DNA of 64,000 nucleotides from Clostridium sp. BJN0001 (GTDB lineage Bacteria; Bacillota; Clostridia; Clostridiales; Clostridiaceae), in the NCBI RefSeq assembly GCF_022869825.1, contig NZ_CP094971.1, forward strand, positions 1,241,501 through 1,305,500. Reading direction: 5' to 3'. Shown piece after piece: positions 46,249 to 55,059 of this stretch. The position numbers and the translations under genes are program-made. The stretch's first letter is position 1. Every line of letters begins with the position of its first letter. The notes beneath the pieces were generated by a model. The model saw nothing but the letters and a program-made list of their open reading frames with translations. It ran no database searches and was not told the origin of the DNA.

Positions 46249-47028
46249 ATGATAAAAAGAAAATTAATAAAAAGTGTATCTCTTTTAGGCATAATTTTAT
46301 CTATATTTTTGATATGTCCTAAAGGTGCATCTGCAGAATGGAAGCAAGATACTACAGGATGGTGGTATAGAGAAGGTGACTATTATGCACTTAATTGGAG
46401 AAAAATAGACGGAGAATGGTATTTCTTTGATAATAAAGGATATCTTGTTCAAGATTGTTGGGTCCCAATAGATGATGAGTGGTATTGCTTTGATAAAGAT
46501 GGCAAAATGGCTCACGATACTGTAATAGATGGAAATAAACTCGATTCTACTGGAAAGTGGGTGAAAGATAAAGAAATTCTCACAAAAGATGACTTTAATA
46601 TAAGTAGTGAAAATAGTGATTCAATTGATGGATATACAAATCTTATTGATTGTTTTAAACATAATGGATGTACAGATGATATAGGATATTATTTAGTAAC
46701 TGAAAGTCATGATTCAAAAGATACGGAAAAATTTACAACAAATAGGGGAATAATGCTTGGAGATAAACTAGATAAAGTATTAAGCATATATGGTGAAGCT
46801 GAACCTAAAATTGCATATACTGATGATATATTCTATAAATATAATAAATATTGGAAAGATTATCCTGAAAACAATTATGTTTCATACTGTTTTTATGATG
46901 AAATATATAAATATAATATAAGATTTTACTTTGACTATTCAGAAAGGGTAGTTCTTATTGCATATACAGTTAATGAATATAATTTCCCTGAAGATAAAGA
47001 TTTAGCTTATCTTACATGGAACAAATAA
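46249..47028 (+). CDS. Secreted protein with cell-wall-binding repeats and an unknown C-terminal domain
   Basis: 259 residues. Signal peptide about 1-28 (ending ASA), then three choline/cell-wall-binding repeats (GWWYREGDYYALNW, GEWYFFDNKGYLVQDCW, DEWYCFDKDGKMAHD) at about residues 30-90, then a region of ~150 residues with aromatic-rich strands that I do not recognise. It is probably attached to the wall. RBS TGGAGGA; a strong terminator follows at 47074. Confidence 0.7.
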   Translation: MIKRKLIKSVSLLGIILSIFLICPKGASAEWKQDTTGWWYREGDYYALNWRKIDGEWYFFDNKGYLVQDCWVPIDDEWYCFDKDGKMAHDTVIDGNKLDSTGKWVKDKEILTKDDFNISSENSDSIDGYTNLIDCFKHNGCTDDIGYYLVTESHDSKDTEKFTTNRGIMLGDKLDKVLSIYGEAEPKIAYTDDIFYKYNKYWKDYPENNYVSYCFYDEIYKYNIRFYFDYSERVVLIAYTVNEYNFPEDKDLAYLTWNK

Positions 47029-47073
47029 ATATCGTGATCATTTTTTTATTATAAGAATATATAATATATTAAT

Positions 47074-47122
47074 AAAATTGCCTAAAAAACATTTTAAAAA
47101 TGTTTTTTAGGCAATTTTATTT
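47074..47122 (+). terminator. Intrinsic terminator after the wall-binding protein gene
   Basis: AAAATTGCCTAAAAAACATTTT pairs with the reverse complement at 47101-47117 region (ATGTTTTTTAGGCAATTTT), about 19 pairs, then a T-rich run. Confidence 0.9.
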
Positions 47123-47132
47123 TTAATTCATA

Positions 47133-47174
47133 TTGACAAGTATATCAATTAAGTGTACTATTACACATAGTACA
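47133..47174 (+). promoter_or_regulatory. Strong promoter with palindromic operator over the -10
   Basis: TTGACA (47133-47138) and TACTAT (47156-47161), 17-base spacer. A palindrome TGTACTAT (47154-47161) - TACAC - ATAGTACA (47167-47174) covers the -10 and start site. Palindromes of this kind with GTAC/TAGTAC half-sites are bound by YtrA-type GntR repressors; the operon encodes such a protein at 47734, so autoregulation is likely. Confidence 0.75.
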
Positions 47175-47208
47175 TGTATTTAATAAAAAATGTATTTAGG
47201 AGGATGTT

Positions 47209-47718
47209 ATGAAAAAAAGAAAAATTGTTTTTTATACTATTATTATTATTGCTTTAAGCCTAAATTTATTAATACCATATTTATCAGGGAAAAATAAAGT
47301 TTATGAAAAAAAGAGTGAATTTAAAAACTCTGATGAAGTTATTCAAAATATTTCAAATGTAACTTTAAAAGACCCTAAGAATAATGATACAGATAATTTT
47401 AAAGAATGCCTATCTAAAAGAGAGAGAACTGCAGGAACTGATGCTACTTATTTTAATAAAATTGATGTAAAAAAAGTTGATTATACTTCTGAAACCGTAG
47501 ATAAAATATTAAAAAGTTATAGAAATATTAGACAAAATTTTTATAAATCCAGTAGTGACATTAATGAAATTGCTGCAGTTATAAATGTTGATACCTATAT
47601 GGATAATGAATTCTTAGAAAATTCAACATACGATGTTGTTTTTATCGATGAGGGTGAAGGATATGTAATAGACTATATTGAACTTCAATACAATGATGTG
47701 TATAATTTTCAAGAATAA
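47209..47718 (+). CDS. Membrane-anchored protein of unknown function, first gene of the GntR/ABC operon
   Basis: 169 residues with an N-terminal hydrophobic helix (about 7-25) and no lipobox, so a membrane-anchored extracytoplasmic protein. The remainder is Lys/Asp/Asn-rich with one motif NVDTYMDNEFLENSTYDVVFIDEGEGYVIDYIE I cannot place. AGGAGGATG precedes ATG 47209. The next gene begins 15 bases later, which links it to the ABC system. Confidence 0.55.
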   Translation: MKKRKIVFYTIIIIALSLNLLIPYLSGKNKVYEKKSEFKNSDEVIQNISNVTLKDPKNNDTDNFKECLSKRERTAGTDATYFNKIDVKKVDYTSETVDKILKSYRNIRQNFYKSSSDINEIAAVINVDTYMDNEFLENSTYDVVFIDEGEGYVIDYIELQYNDVYNFQE

Positions 47719-47733
47719 GGAGTGTAGAATGTT

Positions 47734-48114
47734 ATGATTAAAATAGATCCTAGAAGCTCTACTCCTATATATGAACAAGTTAAATTAGGACTTAAAGAAC
47801 TTATTTTAAAAGGTGCTATAAAAAGTGGAGAAAAAATACCTTCTGTAAGAGAACTTGCAGGCATGTTAGTAATAAATCCAAATACAATAAGTAAAGCTTA
47901 CAATGAACTTGAAAGAGAAGAAATAATAGAAACACTTCGAGGAAAAGGAACATTTGTAAGAAATAATTTTAAAAAAGAAGCTGATTTCAAAAAAATGGAT
48001 TATATAAAAAGTGAATTAAAGAAAATAATTTTAGAAGGAAGCTTAAGTGGTATTAGCGAAGAACAATTCACAAAAATTGTTAAAGAGATTTATAAAAGTT
48101 TGGAGGCTAAATAG
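47734..48114 (+). CDS. GntR family regulator, YtrA subfamily
   Basis: 126 residues: a GntR winged helix (SSTPIYEQVKLGLKELILKGAIKSGEKIPSVREL) and a short C-terminal helical tail, as in YtrA-type repressors that control adjacent ABC transporters. Its likely operator is the palindrome at 47154-47174. It ends directly before the ATPase start. Confidence 0.9.
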   Translation: MIKIDPRSSTPIYEQVKLGLKELILKGAIKSGEKIPSVRELAGMLVINPNTISKAYNELEREEIIETLRGKGTFVRNNFKKEADFKKMDYIKSELKKIILEGSLSGISEEQFTKIVKEIYKSLEAK

Positions 48115-48996
48115 ATGATTGATATAAATAATATATCATTTAAGATAGATGGAAATACAATTCTTAAAGATATAAGCTTTAAAGCAAAAAAAGGAAGCAT
48201 ATTAGGAATAATAGGGAAAAATGGTGCTGGTAAAACTACACTTTTAAGAATTCTTACTGGTATATATAGGAGTAATTCAGGTGAAGTTTTGTATGATGGC
48301 GAAAATGTTTATGATAATCCTGATATAAAATCAAAGATAGGCTATGTTGCAGATGAAAATATAATAAATTCTAGATTTAAGGTTAAAGAAGTAGTTAAAT
48401 ATTATAAATATTCATATAAAAATTTTGATGAAAAAAAGTTTGAAAAACTAAATAAAATATTTGAAATACCTCTTGAACGATATATATTCAATCTTTCAAA
48501 AGGTATGAAAATGAGACTTTCTATAATGCTTTCTCTTTCAATTCATGCCGAATTTTTAATATTTGATGAGCCAACATCAGGACTTGATGCAATACTTAAA
48601 AAGAAGCTGCTTGAGATTTTATCAGATGAAGTTTTAGAAAATGAAACTACTATAATAATAAGTTCCCATCATTTAAATGAACTTGAAAGAATTTGTGATA
48701 ACATAGTTATTTTAAAAGATGAAAAAATAGCATATAAAAATTCAATAGAAAACATGAAAAATTTGATAAAAAAGATTCAATGTGTATTTAATGATAATGT
48801 TATTATAGAAGAGTTTGAAAAAATGGATGAAATTGTTGCAGTATCAAAAGTAGGAAGAATTTATACAATTGTCACAGAAAAATACGATGATAAGTTTTTA
48901 GAAAAATTAAAGAAATTCAATCCTCTATTTATAGAAGAAGTAGATTTAAGTCTTGAAGATATATTTATCTATAAAGTTCAAGAAAAGGAGAAATAA
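48115..48996 (+). CDS. ABC transporter ATP-binding protein
   Basis: 293 residues with Walker A GKNGAGKTT near residue 35, signature LSKGMKMRLSIMLSL near 133, Walker B LIFDEPTSGLDA near 155 and switch His in SSHHLNE near 188. The C-terminal extension of ~80 residues is typical of drug/antibiotic exporters of the YtrB/CcmA type. Export substrate unknown. It pairs with the permease two bases downstream. Confidence 0.9.
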   Translation: MIDINNISFKIDGNTILKDISFKAKKGSILGIIGKNGAGKTTLLRILTGIYRSNSGEVLYDGENVYDNPDIKSKIGYVADENIINSRFKVKEVVKYYKYSYKNFDEKKFEKLNKIFEIPLERYIFNLSKGMKMRLSIMLSLSIHAEFLIFDEPTSGLDAILKKKLLEILSDEVLENETTIIISSHHLNELERICDNIVILKDEKIAYKNSIENMKNLIKKIQCVFNDNVIIEEFEKMDEIVAVSKVGRIYTIVTEKYDDKFLEKLKKFNPLFIEEVDLSLEDIFIYKVQEKEK

Positions 48997-48998
48997 CA

Positions 48999-50015
48999 AT
49001 GAAAAAATATTTTAATAAAGCGCTTATTTATCAATGGTTTAAAGCATCTAAAGCAGCAATAATACTATCTCTTTTATTCTGGAGCTTTTTATCAAGTCAA
49101 CTTATAAAAAGAGAATTTTCTACAGTTGTTTCAGGTATAAGAAATTATCAGAATAATAGTTTTTACAGTATATCAATCGCACCTTATGCGTGCCTTGGAT
49201 TTATATTTGTTGCTATATATTTTATGTCTATAGGATTTAATAAAAAACTAAATGAAATGTTTCTTATGAGTGGACCATACACAAAAAAACAGATAAAATA
49301 TAATGAGCTTATATGCTTAGCTATTACACTTTTAATGTTTGTTGGAGTTTTCTTATATTTTGCTCTATACATTTATTTAGATAATAAACTTATTATAGAT
49401 ATTTCATATGGATATAGTTATTTTATCATTTTAGAAACTTTGAAAATTATTTTCTTAGGCATTATAGGTATACTAATTATGCTTATTATATTATCAATGT
49501 TTAATAATACATTTGCAGGTATAGTTACACTTCTTTTTGTAATACCAGAAACTTTTATTTTTATTTTATTATATATACGATCAGTAATATCTTATTTTAA
49601 AGTATATAATAATGAAATTATAGAAGGATATAGACCTCTAGCATACTTTGGGCGGGATGTTAGTATCAATATATCAGAAATAAATTTTAAATATGCATTT
49701 TATGACGTACTTATATTAATAGCTACTATTCTTATATTGTACTTAGTTTATGTCTATGTTAACAAAATAATAGAAAATAAAACTGGAAATAGAATATTTG
49801 TGTCAAAATACGTAGAAAACTTTATATGCCTTTGTGTATCTTTTGAATGTGCTAGTTTTATTTGTGTAATGGCAATTGAGTATTTTAATATTGGCAGCGG
49901 TGATATACTTTCTATATCTACAGTTAATTACTTCACAATTATGCTTATAACTCCTTTAGTTTTAACAGCGATAATCTTCTTTATACTAAAAAAGATATTA
50001 AGAACTGTTAAATAG
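48999..50015 (+). CDS. ABC transporter permease
   Basis: 338 residues with about six to seven membrane helices and no nucleotide-binding domain. It starts with MKKYFNKALIYQWFKASKAAII. ABC-2-like permease of the YtrC/D class by position and topology. It has no clear motif for substrate. It is the last gene of the operon; no strong terminator is visible before the next gene. Confidence 0.75.
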   Translation: MKKYFNKALIYQWFKASKAAIILSLLFWSFLSSQLIKREFSTVVSGIRNYQNNSFYSISIAPYACLGFIFVAIYFMSIGFNKKLNEMFLMSGPYTKKQIKYNELICLAITLLMFVGVFLYFALYIYLDNKLIIDISYGYSYFIILETLKIIFLGIIGILIMLIILSMFNNTFAGIVTLLFVIPETFIFILLYIRSVISYFKVYNNEIIEGYRPLAYFGRDVSINISEINFKYAFYDVLILIATILILYLVYVYVNKIIENKTGNRIFVSKYVENFICLCVSFECASFICVMAIEYFNIGSGDILSISTVNYFTIMLITPLVLTAIIFFILKKILRTVK

Positions 50016-50087
50016 TATTTATTTTTAGAACCAATTTTTATTTTAGTGAATAATATGTATTAAACTAATGAATAGGAGTTGGTAAAC

Positions 50088-50318
50088 TTGTCTAAACATT
50101 CTAATGACTGTTGCTGTTGCTGTAGATGTTGTCAGCCTACATGCTGTCAATGCTGCAATAGTAATAATAACTGTTGCTGTTGTAATTCAAATTGTGGATG
50201 CGGCGGCTATGGCGGTGGTTTTGGCGGCTGTGGTGGCTCATGGATATGGATTCTCTTAATTCTATTTTTTGGAGGATGCGGTTTTGGAGGCTGCGGCGGC
50301 TGTGGTGGCTTGTTCTAA
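50088..50318 (+). CDS. Small Cys/Gly-rich peptide with a hydrophobic segment (TTG start)
   Basis: 76 residues. 21 are Cys, mostly in CC pairs or runs at residues 8-38, followed by a Gly-rich stretch, a hydrophobic segment WIWILLILFF (about 53-62) and a Gly/Cys-rich end. AGGAG at 50074-50078 overlaps the in-frame TTG 50079, so TTG 50088 is the start. Many GGC and TGC codons set it apart from its AT-rich neighbours. The Gly-rich plus single hydrophobic segment layout recalls YjcZ-type spore coat peptides, but I do not recognise the Cys part. It is followed by a terminator. Confidence 0.7.
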   Translation: MSKHSNDCCCCCRCCQPTCCQCCNSNNNCCCCNSNCGCGGYGGGFGGCGGSWIWILLILFFGGCGFGGCGGCGGLF

Positions 50319-50330
50319 TACTTTCCAGAT

Positions 50331-50363
50331 AAGAGGTGCAAATAAAGCACCTCTTATTTTTTA
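50331..50363 (+). terminator. Intrinsic terminator after the Cys/Gly-rich peptide
   Basis: AAGAGGTGC and GCACCTCTT, nine pairs with a seven-base loop, then ATTTTTTAT. Confidence 0.85.
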
Positions 50364-50421
50364 TACTATCTGTTTTTATGTTATAATCATTAGAGATAAT
50401 ATAAAATGGAGTGATTAGTAT

Positions 50422-51135
50422 ATGGAAGAAAGACTTCAAAAATTTATGGCTGAATGTGGAGTAGCTTCACGAAGAAAGTGTGAAGAATATATTCTTCAAG
50501 GAACAGTTTACGTAAATGGAGAAAAGATTGATAAACTTGGAACTAAAGTTAATCCTGAAAATGACAAAGTGGAATTTAATGGAAATGTCTTAAAAAAGGA
50601 AGAAAAAAAAGTTTACATAATGTTAAATAAACCTGAAGGGTACATAACATCAGTAAAAGACGAAAAAGATAGGCTTACAATTCTTGATATTGTTAAATGC
50701 AGTGAAAGGATATATCCCGTAGGAAGACTTGACTATGATAGCTCAGGACTTGTTCTTCTAACAAATGATGGATCAATATATAATAAAATAATTCATCCAA
50801 GAGAAAAGCTTATAAAAAAATATATAGCAGTTGTTAAAGGAAAAGTAACTGATAAAGATATAGAACATTTGAAAAAAGGTGTTGATATAGGTGGGTATAT
50901 TACAAGTGATGCTGATGCTACTATAATAAGCATCGATGGTGATATTTCAACTGTTGAAATTGATATACATGAAGGAAAAAATAGACAGATAAGAAGGATG
51001 TTTGCATCTCTTAATTATGAAGTTATTTCATTAAAGAGAATTGCTATAGGTCATTTAAAGCTTGGGTATTTAAAAAAAGGTGGATATAGAGAATTAAATG
51101 ATATAGAAATGAATTATATTAGAAATTTAACATAA
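50422..51135 (+). CDS. RsuA/RluB/E/F family pseudouridine synthase
   Basis: 237 residues: N-terminal S4 domain (LQKFMAECGVASRRKCEEYI) and a pseudouridine synthase domain with the catalytic Asp in VGRLDYDSSGL near residue 103 and the GKNRQIRRMF motif near 181. It modifies rRNA; the RluB (23S U2605) member is common in Firmicutes. A TATAAT-like element (TATAAT at 50381) stands about 35 bases before ATG 50422. Confidence 0.9.
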   Translation: MEERLQKFMAECGVASRRKCEEYILQGTVYVNGEKIDKLGTKVNPENDKVEFNGNVLKKEEKKVYIMLNKPEGYITSVKDEKDRLTILDIVKCSERIYPVGRLDYDSSGLVLLTNDGSIYNKIIHPREKLIKKYIAVVKGKVTDKDIEHLKKGVDIGGYITSDADATIISIDGDISTVEIDIHEGKNRQIRRMFASLNYEVISLKRIAIGHLKLGYLKKGGYRELNDIEMNYIRNLT

Positions 51136-51196
51136 AATATATGTGAAAGAATTTAAAAATAAACTTTCATTATTATGCTTCACATAATGGTATTTC

Positions 51197-51225
51197 TTGA
51201 ATAAGAGTAAAAAAAATGATAGAAT
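51197..51225 (+). promoter_or_regulatory. Candidate promoter for the second RpiR gene
   Basis: TTGAAT (51197-51202) and TAGAAT (51220-51225) with a 17-base spacer, about 45 bases before ATG 51269. Confidence 0.5.
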
Positions 51226-51268
51226 AATGATATGATTATTCAAAGATATAGACAGGAAGTGTAATTTG

Positions 51269-52159
51269 ATGGAAAATACGGAAAACAGCAAAGACTTAAT
51301 GAGACTAATTCAGGGAAAATTCACAAGACTTAGTAAAGGCCAGAAGTTAATTGCTGAATACATATTAAAAAATTATGATAAAGCAGCTTTTATGACAGCA
51401 GCTAGACTTGGTGTTTCGGTGGGAGTTTCTGAATCAACCGTCGTAAGATTTGCAAATGAACTTGGGTTTTCTGGTTATCCACGTTTGCAAAAAGCTCTAC
51501 AGGAGCTTATAAAAAACAAATTAACAACAGTACAGAGACTTGAATTAAAAAATGATTATTTTTCAGATGGAGATGCACTTAAAGGTGTATTAAAAGCTGA
51601 TATGGAAAATATACGTTCAACACTTGAAAAAATAAATCAAAATACGTTTGAGAATGTTGTAAAATGTATATTCGATGCAAAAAAAATTTATATAATAGGA
51701 CTTAGAAGTTCAACAGCATTATCTGAATTTTTAGGATTTTATTTAAATATTATTCTTCAAAATGTTAAAGTTGTAAGTTATGGAATATCTGATGTATTTG
51801 AACAGATGATAAACGTCTCAGAAGGAGATTTAGTTATTGGAATTGGTTTTCCAAGATATGCAGCAAAGACAATTGATGCTCTTGAATTTTCAAAAGACAG
51901 AGGTGCAAAAGTAGTTGCCCTTACAGATAGTTTATTATCTCCTCTTGCATCAAAAGCTGAATATACATTAATAGCACAAAGTAATATGGCATCTTTTGTG
52001 GATTCTTTAGTTGCACCTTTATCTGTTATTAATGCACTTATAATAGCAGTTGGTATGAGAGAAAAAGAAAATATTTCTGATGTATTTGGAAACCTAGAGC
52101 AGATATGGCAAAATTATAATGTTTATTCTTATAATAACCGCAATGTATCAGATGAATAA
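51269..52159 (+). CDS. MurR/RpiR family transcriptional regulator (copy 2)
   Basis: 296 residues: RpiR helix-turn-helix (KGQKLIAEYILKNYDKAAFMTAARLG and SESTVVRFANELGFSGYP near 55-72) and a SIS domain (about 130-265, IIGLRSSTALSEFLGF). This is the form that lies before the CCA enzyme in several clostridia. Start: ATG 51269 or the adjacent TTG 51266, after AGGAAGTG. Ligand not known. Confidence 0.87.
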   Translation: MENTENSKDLMRLIQGKFTRLSKGQKLIAEYILKNYDKAAFMTAARLGVSVGVSESTVVRFANELGFSGYPRLQKALQELIKNKLTTVQRLELKNDYFSDGDALKGVLKADMENIRSTLEKINQNTFENVVKCIFDAKKIYIIGLRSSTALSEFLGFYLNIILQNVKVVSYGISDVFEQMINVSEGDLVIGIGFPRYAAKTIDALEFSKDRGAKVVALTDSLLSPLASKAEYTLIAQSNMASFVDSLVAPLSVINALIIAVGMREKENISDVFGNLEQIWQNYNVYSYNNRNVSDE

Positions 52160-52185
52160 AATTGCATAAGGAAGAGTTGATAAAA

Positions 52186-53514
52186 ATGAATTTTAGTTTG
52201 CCTTCATATGTTAAATATGTTCTTGACACATTATCTTTTAATGGTTTTAAAGCGTATCTAGTAGGTGGGTGTGTTCGTGATTTTTTATTAAATATAGTTC
52301 CATCAGATTTTGATGTAACAACAAATGCAAAGCCTAATGATATAAAAAATATATTTAAAAATGTTTCTCTATATGGTGAAAAGCATGGAACAGTTGGGGT
52401 TATTAAAGATAACAAGATTGTTGAAGTTACGACTTTTAGAAAAGATGGATGTTATTTAGATTCAAGACATCCTCAAGATGTTTATTTTGTTGATTCTTTA
52501 AAAGAAGATTTAAAGCGAAGAGATTTTACAATAAATGCAATGGCTTATAATGAAAAAGAAAGTCTTATAGATTATTTTAATGGAAAAAATGACATTAAAA
52601 ATAAGATAATACGAACTGTTGGAGAGCCTAAAGAAAGATTTTCAGAAGATGCTTTAAGAATGCTTAGAGCAGTACGATTTTCAGCAAAACTAGGTTTTAA
52701 TATTGAGGAAAATACATATAATGCTATAAAAGAATCATATAAAAGTATGAAAAATATTTCAAAAGAGAGGATACAGTCTGAGTTTTCAAAAATACTTATT
52801 TCTGATCCTAAAAAAATAGACTATCTTATTTCTACAGGTCTTATTGATTATATAATTCCTTATTTTAAAAAGGTTGCTTTGGTTAAACAGAATAATCCAT
52901 ATCATGTGTATGATCTTTATGATCATACAATAATTGCGTGCTACAATATAGAAAATGAACTTTACTTAAGGCTTACTATGCTTTTACATGATATTGGGAA
53001 AGTAGAGACTAAAACTACAGATGAAAAGGGAATATCTCACTTTTACAATCATCCTAAAGTATCATCGTTTCTTGCGTTAAACATTTTAAAATGGCTAAAA
53101 TATGATAATGATACTATAGATAAGGTTGTAAAGTTAGTTACATACCATGATTCTTTTTTGGATTCAAAAAAAGTAATAAAAAAGGTATTAAATAAATTAG
53201 GACTTGATCTTTTTAAAGATTTATTAAAAGTTCAGATGGCTGACTGCATGGCTCAGAATTTAAAAATGAATGAAAAAAGGGTTAAAGCAGTTAAAAATGC
53301 ACGATTTTTATTAAATGAGATACTAGAAGATAAAGAATGTTTTACTCTTAAAGATTTAAATATAAACGGAAAAGATATAATTAATCTTGGTATAACAGAT
53401 GGAAAATGTATTGGAAAAATATTAAATGATGTTTTAAATCTTGTTATTAAAAATCCTGATTTAAATAACAAAGATAAAATTATAAAATATATAAAAGTAA
53501 CATATAAGTTATAA
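52186..53514 (+). CDS. cca: CCA tRNA nucleotidyltransferase (poly(A) polymerase/CCA-adding family)
   Basis: 442 residues. Nucleotidyltransferase head LVGGCVRDFLLNIVPSDFDVTT near residue 22-43, flexible loop, RRDFTINAMAYN near 115, and an HD domain with LLHDIGKVETK near 268. It repairs or builds the 3' CCA of tRNA. ATG 52186 follows AAGGAAGAG; the longer TTG start at 52162 precedes that site. HD-containing members also hydrolyse 2',3'-cyclic phosphates. Confidence 0.92.
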   Translation: MNFSLPSYVKYVLDTLSFNGFKAYLVGGCVRDFLLNIVPSDFDVTTNAKPNDIKNIFKNVSLYGEKHGTVGVIKDNKIVEVTTFRKDGCYLDSRHPQDVYFVDSLKEDLKRRDFTINAMAYNEKESLIDYFNGKNDIKNKIIRTVGEPKERFSEDALRMLRAVRFSAKLGFNIEENTYNAIKESYKSMKNISKERIQSEFSKILISDPKKIDYLISTGLIDYIIPYFKKVALVKQNNPYHVYDLYDHTIIACYNIENELYLRLTMLLHDIGKVETKTTDEKGISHFYNHPKVSSFLALNILKWLKYDNDTIDKVVKLVTYHDSFLDSKKVIKKVLNKLGLDLFKDLLKVQMADCMAQNLKMNEKRVKAVKNARFLLNEILEDKECFTLKDLNINGKDIINLGITDGKCIGKILNDVLNLVIKNPDLNNKDKIIKYIKVTYKL

Positions 53515-53589
53515 TTGCCAAAGTGCTTTGTGCAATTGTAACTTTTTTTATGCTATAATTTAATAAAAAGATTTGGGGGTAAAATTTTA

Positions 53590-54387
53590 ATGATAGATTA
53601 TAAAAGAGATGGACATATACATTCTCCTCATTGTCCTCATGGTTCATCTGATACGTTTGATATGTATGTTAAAGAGGCTTTAAGAAAAGGACTTCATGAA
53701 ATTTCGTTTACTGAACATCTGCCTTTTCCATGTTATTTTATGGATGATAAAAAGCTTTTAGATGACTCATCACCATCTAAAGATGAGATGAAGTTATACT
53801 TTTCTGATTTAAAAAGAATAAAAGAAAAATATAAAGAAAAAATAAAAATAAATTCTGGATGTGAGGTTGATTTTCTAGATGGACTTGAAGATAAATCAAA
53901 AGAAGTAATTAATGAGTTTGGAAATTATATAGAGGATGGTCTTATTTCTGTTCATTTTATACGAATTAATGATAAATTTTATGATATAGATGGGCTTGAA
54001 GGATTTAAAAATGCAACAAAAGCATTAGGAAGTGTTGAAAAAGTATATAATAAATATTATGAAACTATTATAAAAGCAGTAAAATCAGACCTTGGTCAAT
54101 ATAAACCTAAGAGAATTGCACATCCAAATTTAATAAGAGTATTTAATAAATTATATAATATATCATATAATAATAGAAAACTTTTAGAAAATGTTGTATT
54201 TGAGATAAAAAATAATGGATATGAAGTAGATGTAAATACATCTGGACTTAGAAAAGAATATTGCAGAGAAATATTTGTTGATGGTATTATGAAGGAATTA
54301 GTTAAAAAGTATGAAGTAAAACAAGTATTTGGCTCAGATTCACATAAAGCAAAAGATGTAGGATCTAATTTTAATTTATATAAATAA
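53590..54387 (+). CDS. PHP-family phosphoesterase, HisJ-like histidinol-phosphatase
   Basis: 265 residues with metal-binding motifs HIHSPHCPHGSSDTFDMYVKEA (residues 9-30), FTEHLPFP near 42, CEVDFL near 94, RIAHPN near 177 and SDSH near 251. These are the HisK/HisJ histidinol-phosphatase motifs. No other histidine genes are adjacent, so another phosphate substrate is possible. Weak TATAAT at 53554; RBS TTGGGGGT. Confidence 0.85.
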   Translation: MIDYKRDGHIHSPHCPHGSSDTFDMYVKEALRKGLHEISFTEHLPFPCYFMDDKKLLDDSSPSKDEMKLYFSDLKRIKEKYKEKIKINSGCEVDFLDGLEDKSKEVINEFGNYIEDGLISVHFIRINDKFYDIDGLEGFKNATKALGSVEKVYNKYYETIIKAVKSDLGQYKPKRIAHPNLIRVFNKLYNISYNNRKLLENVVFEIKNNGYEVDVNTSGLRKEYCREIFVDGIMKELVKKYEVKQVFGSDSHKAKDVGSNFNLYK

Positions 54388-54405
54388 AAATCAAGGAGAA
54401 TGTTT

Positions 54406-54969
54406 ATGAATTCTTATATAGAAAAAATCCCTTTAAAAACAGAAAACGGTGAAATAGAAGATGCCTATCTTATCAAATTAGATAATACATATATTTCTGA
54501 CATGGTTAATTTAGATAAGAAAATTTATGCTGATTTAAATAATAAAGAGTATTATTTTTGTTCTCCAAAAGAAGAATATGAAACTATAATAAATGGGGCA
54601 GGTTTAGCACTTGGAATTATTGATAGCAAAAATAATCTTATTGCTATGGGAGTGTATTTTGAGCCTGGAAAAAGAGAAGAAAATTATGCTTTTGATATTG
54701 AAGAAATAAAAGAAAAGGCAGAATTAGAAGGTCAGATAGAAGCTACTGTTGTTCTTAAAAAGTATCGTGGAAATAAAATTCAAAAAAAACTTTGTATGTA
54801 TCTTGAAAAAGAATCAATAAAAAATAATAAAAAATATCTATGTGCAACAGTTCATCCTGATAATAAATATAGCCTTAACACATTTTTATCTTTAGGATTT
54901 AAAAAGAAGATTGAAAAAAACAAATACAAAGGCCTAAGAAGAACAGTTTTATTAAAAATTTTACAATAA
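54406..54969 (+). CDS. GNAT family N-acetyltransferase
   Basis: 187 residues. The acetyl-CoA motif A is recognisable as EATVVLKKYRGNKIQKKLCMYLE near residue 116-138, followed by ATVHPDNKYSLNTFLSLGFKKK. ATG 54406 is seven bases after AAGGAG; ATG 54400 is too close to it. The substrate is unknown; it stands just before the T-box with no clear operon partner other than the PHP gene. Confidence 0.8.
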   Translation: MNSYIEKIPLKTENGEIEDAYLIKLDNTYISDMVNLDKKIYADLNNKEYYFCSPKEEYETIINGAGLALGIIDSKNNLIAMGVYFEPGKREENYAFDIEEIKEKAELEGQIEATVVLKKYRGNKIQKKLCMYLEKESIKNNKKYLCATVHPDNKYSLNTFLSLGFKKKIEKNKYKGLRRTVLLKILQ

Positions 54970-54993
54970 TAAATAAAAAAATTTAAAAAAGTA

Positions 54994-55022
54994 TTGATTT
55001 TATTAAAATTTTGAAATATAAT
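54994..55022 (+). promoter_or_regulatory. Promoter of the T-box/aspS/gatCAB transcript
   Basis: TTGATT (54994-54999) and TATAAT (55017-55022), 17-base spacer. Transcription would begin near 55029, just before stem I of the T-box. Confidence 0.7.
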
Positions 55023-55059
55023 AAAGTCAACTTATTAATACAGAATGATTTGTATATAA

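Noticed and set aside
50137..50439. Minus-strand ORF of 100 codons across the Cys/Gly-rich gene
   Set aside because: It is the antisense of a repetitive Cys/Gly coding region, covers a terminator, and has His/Ser-rich low-complexity content without a supported start.
53515..53560. Hairpin TTGCCAAAG...CTTTGTGCAA and a T run after cca as a terminator
   Set aside because: The stem has mismatches and the T run is ten bases away; the region more likely contains the -10 of the PHP gene, so no terminator is claimed.
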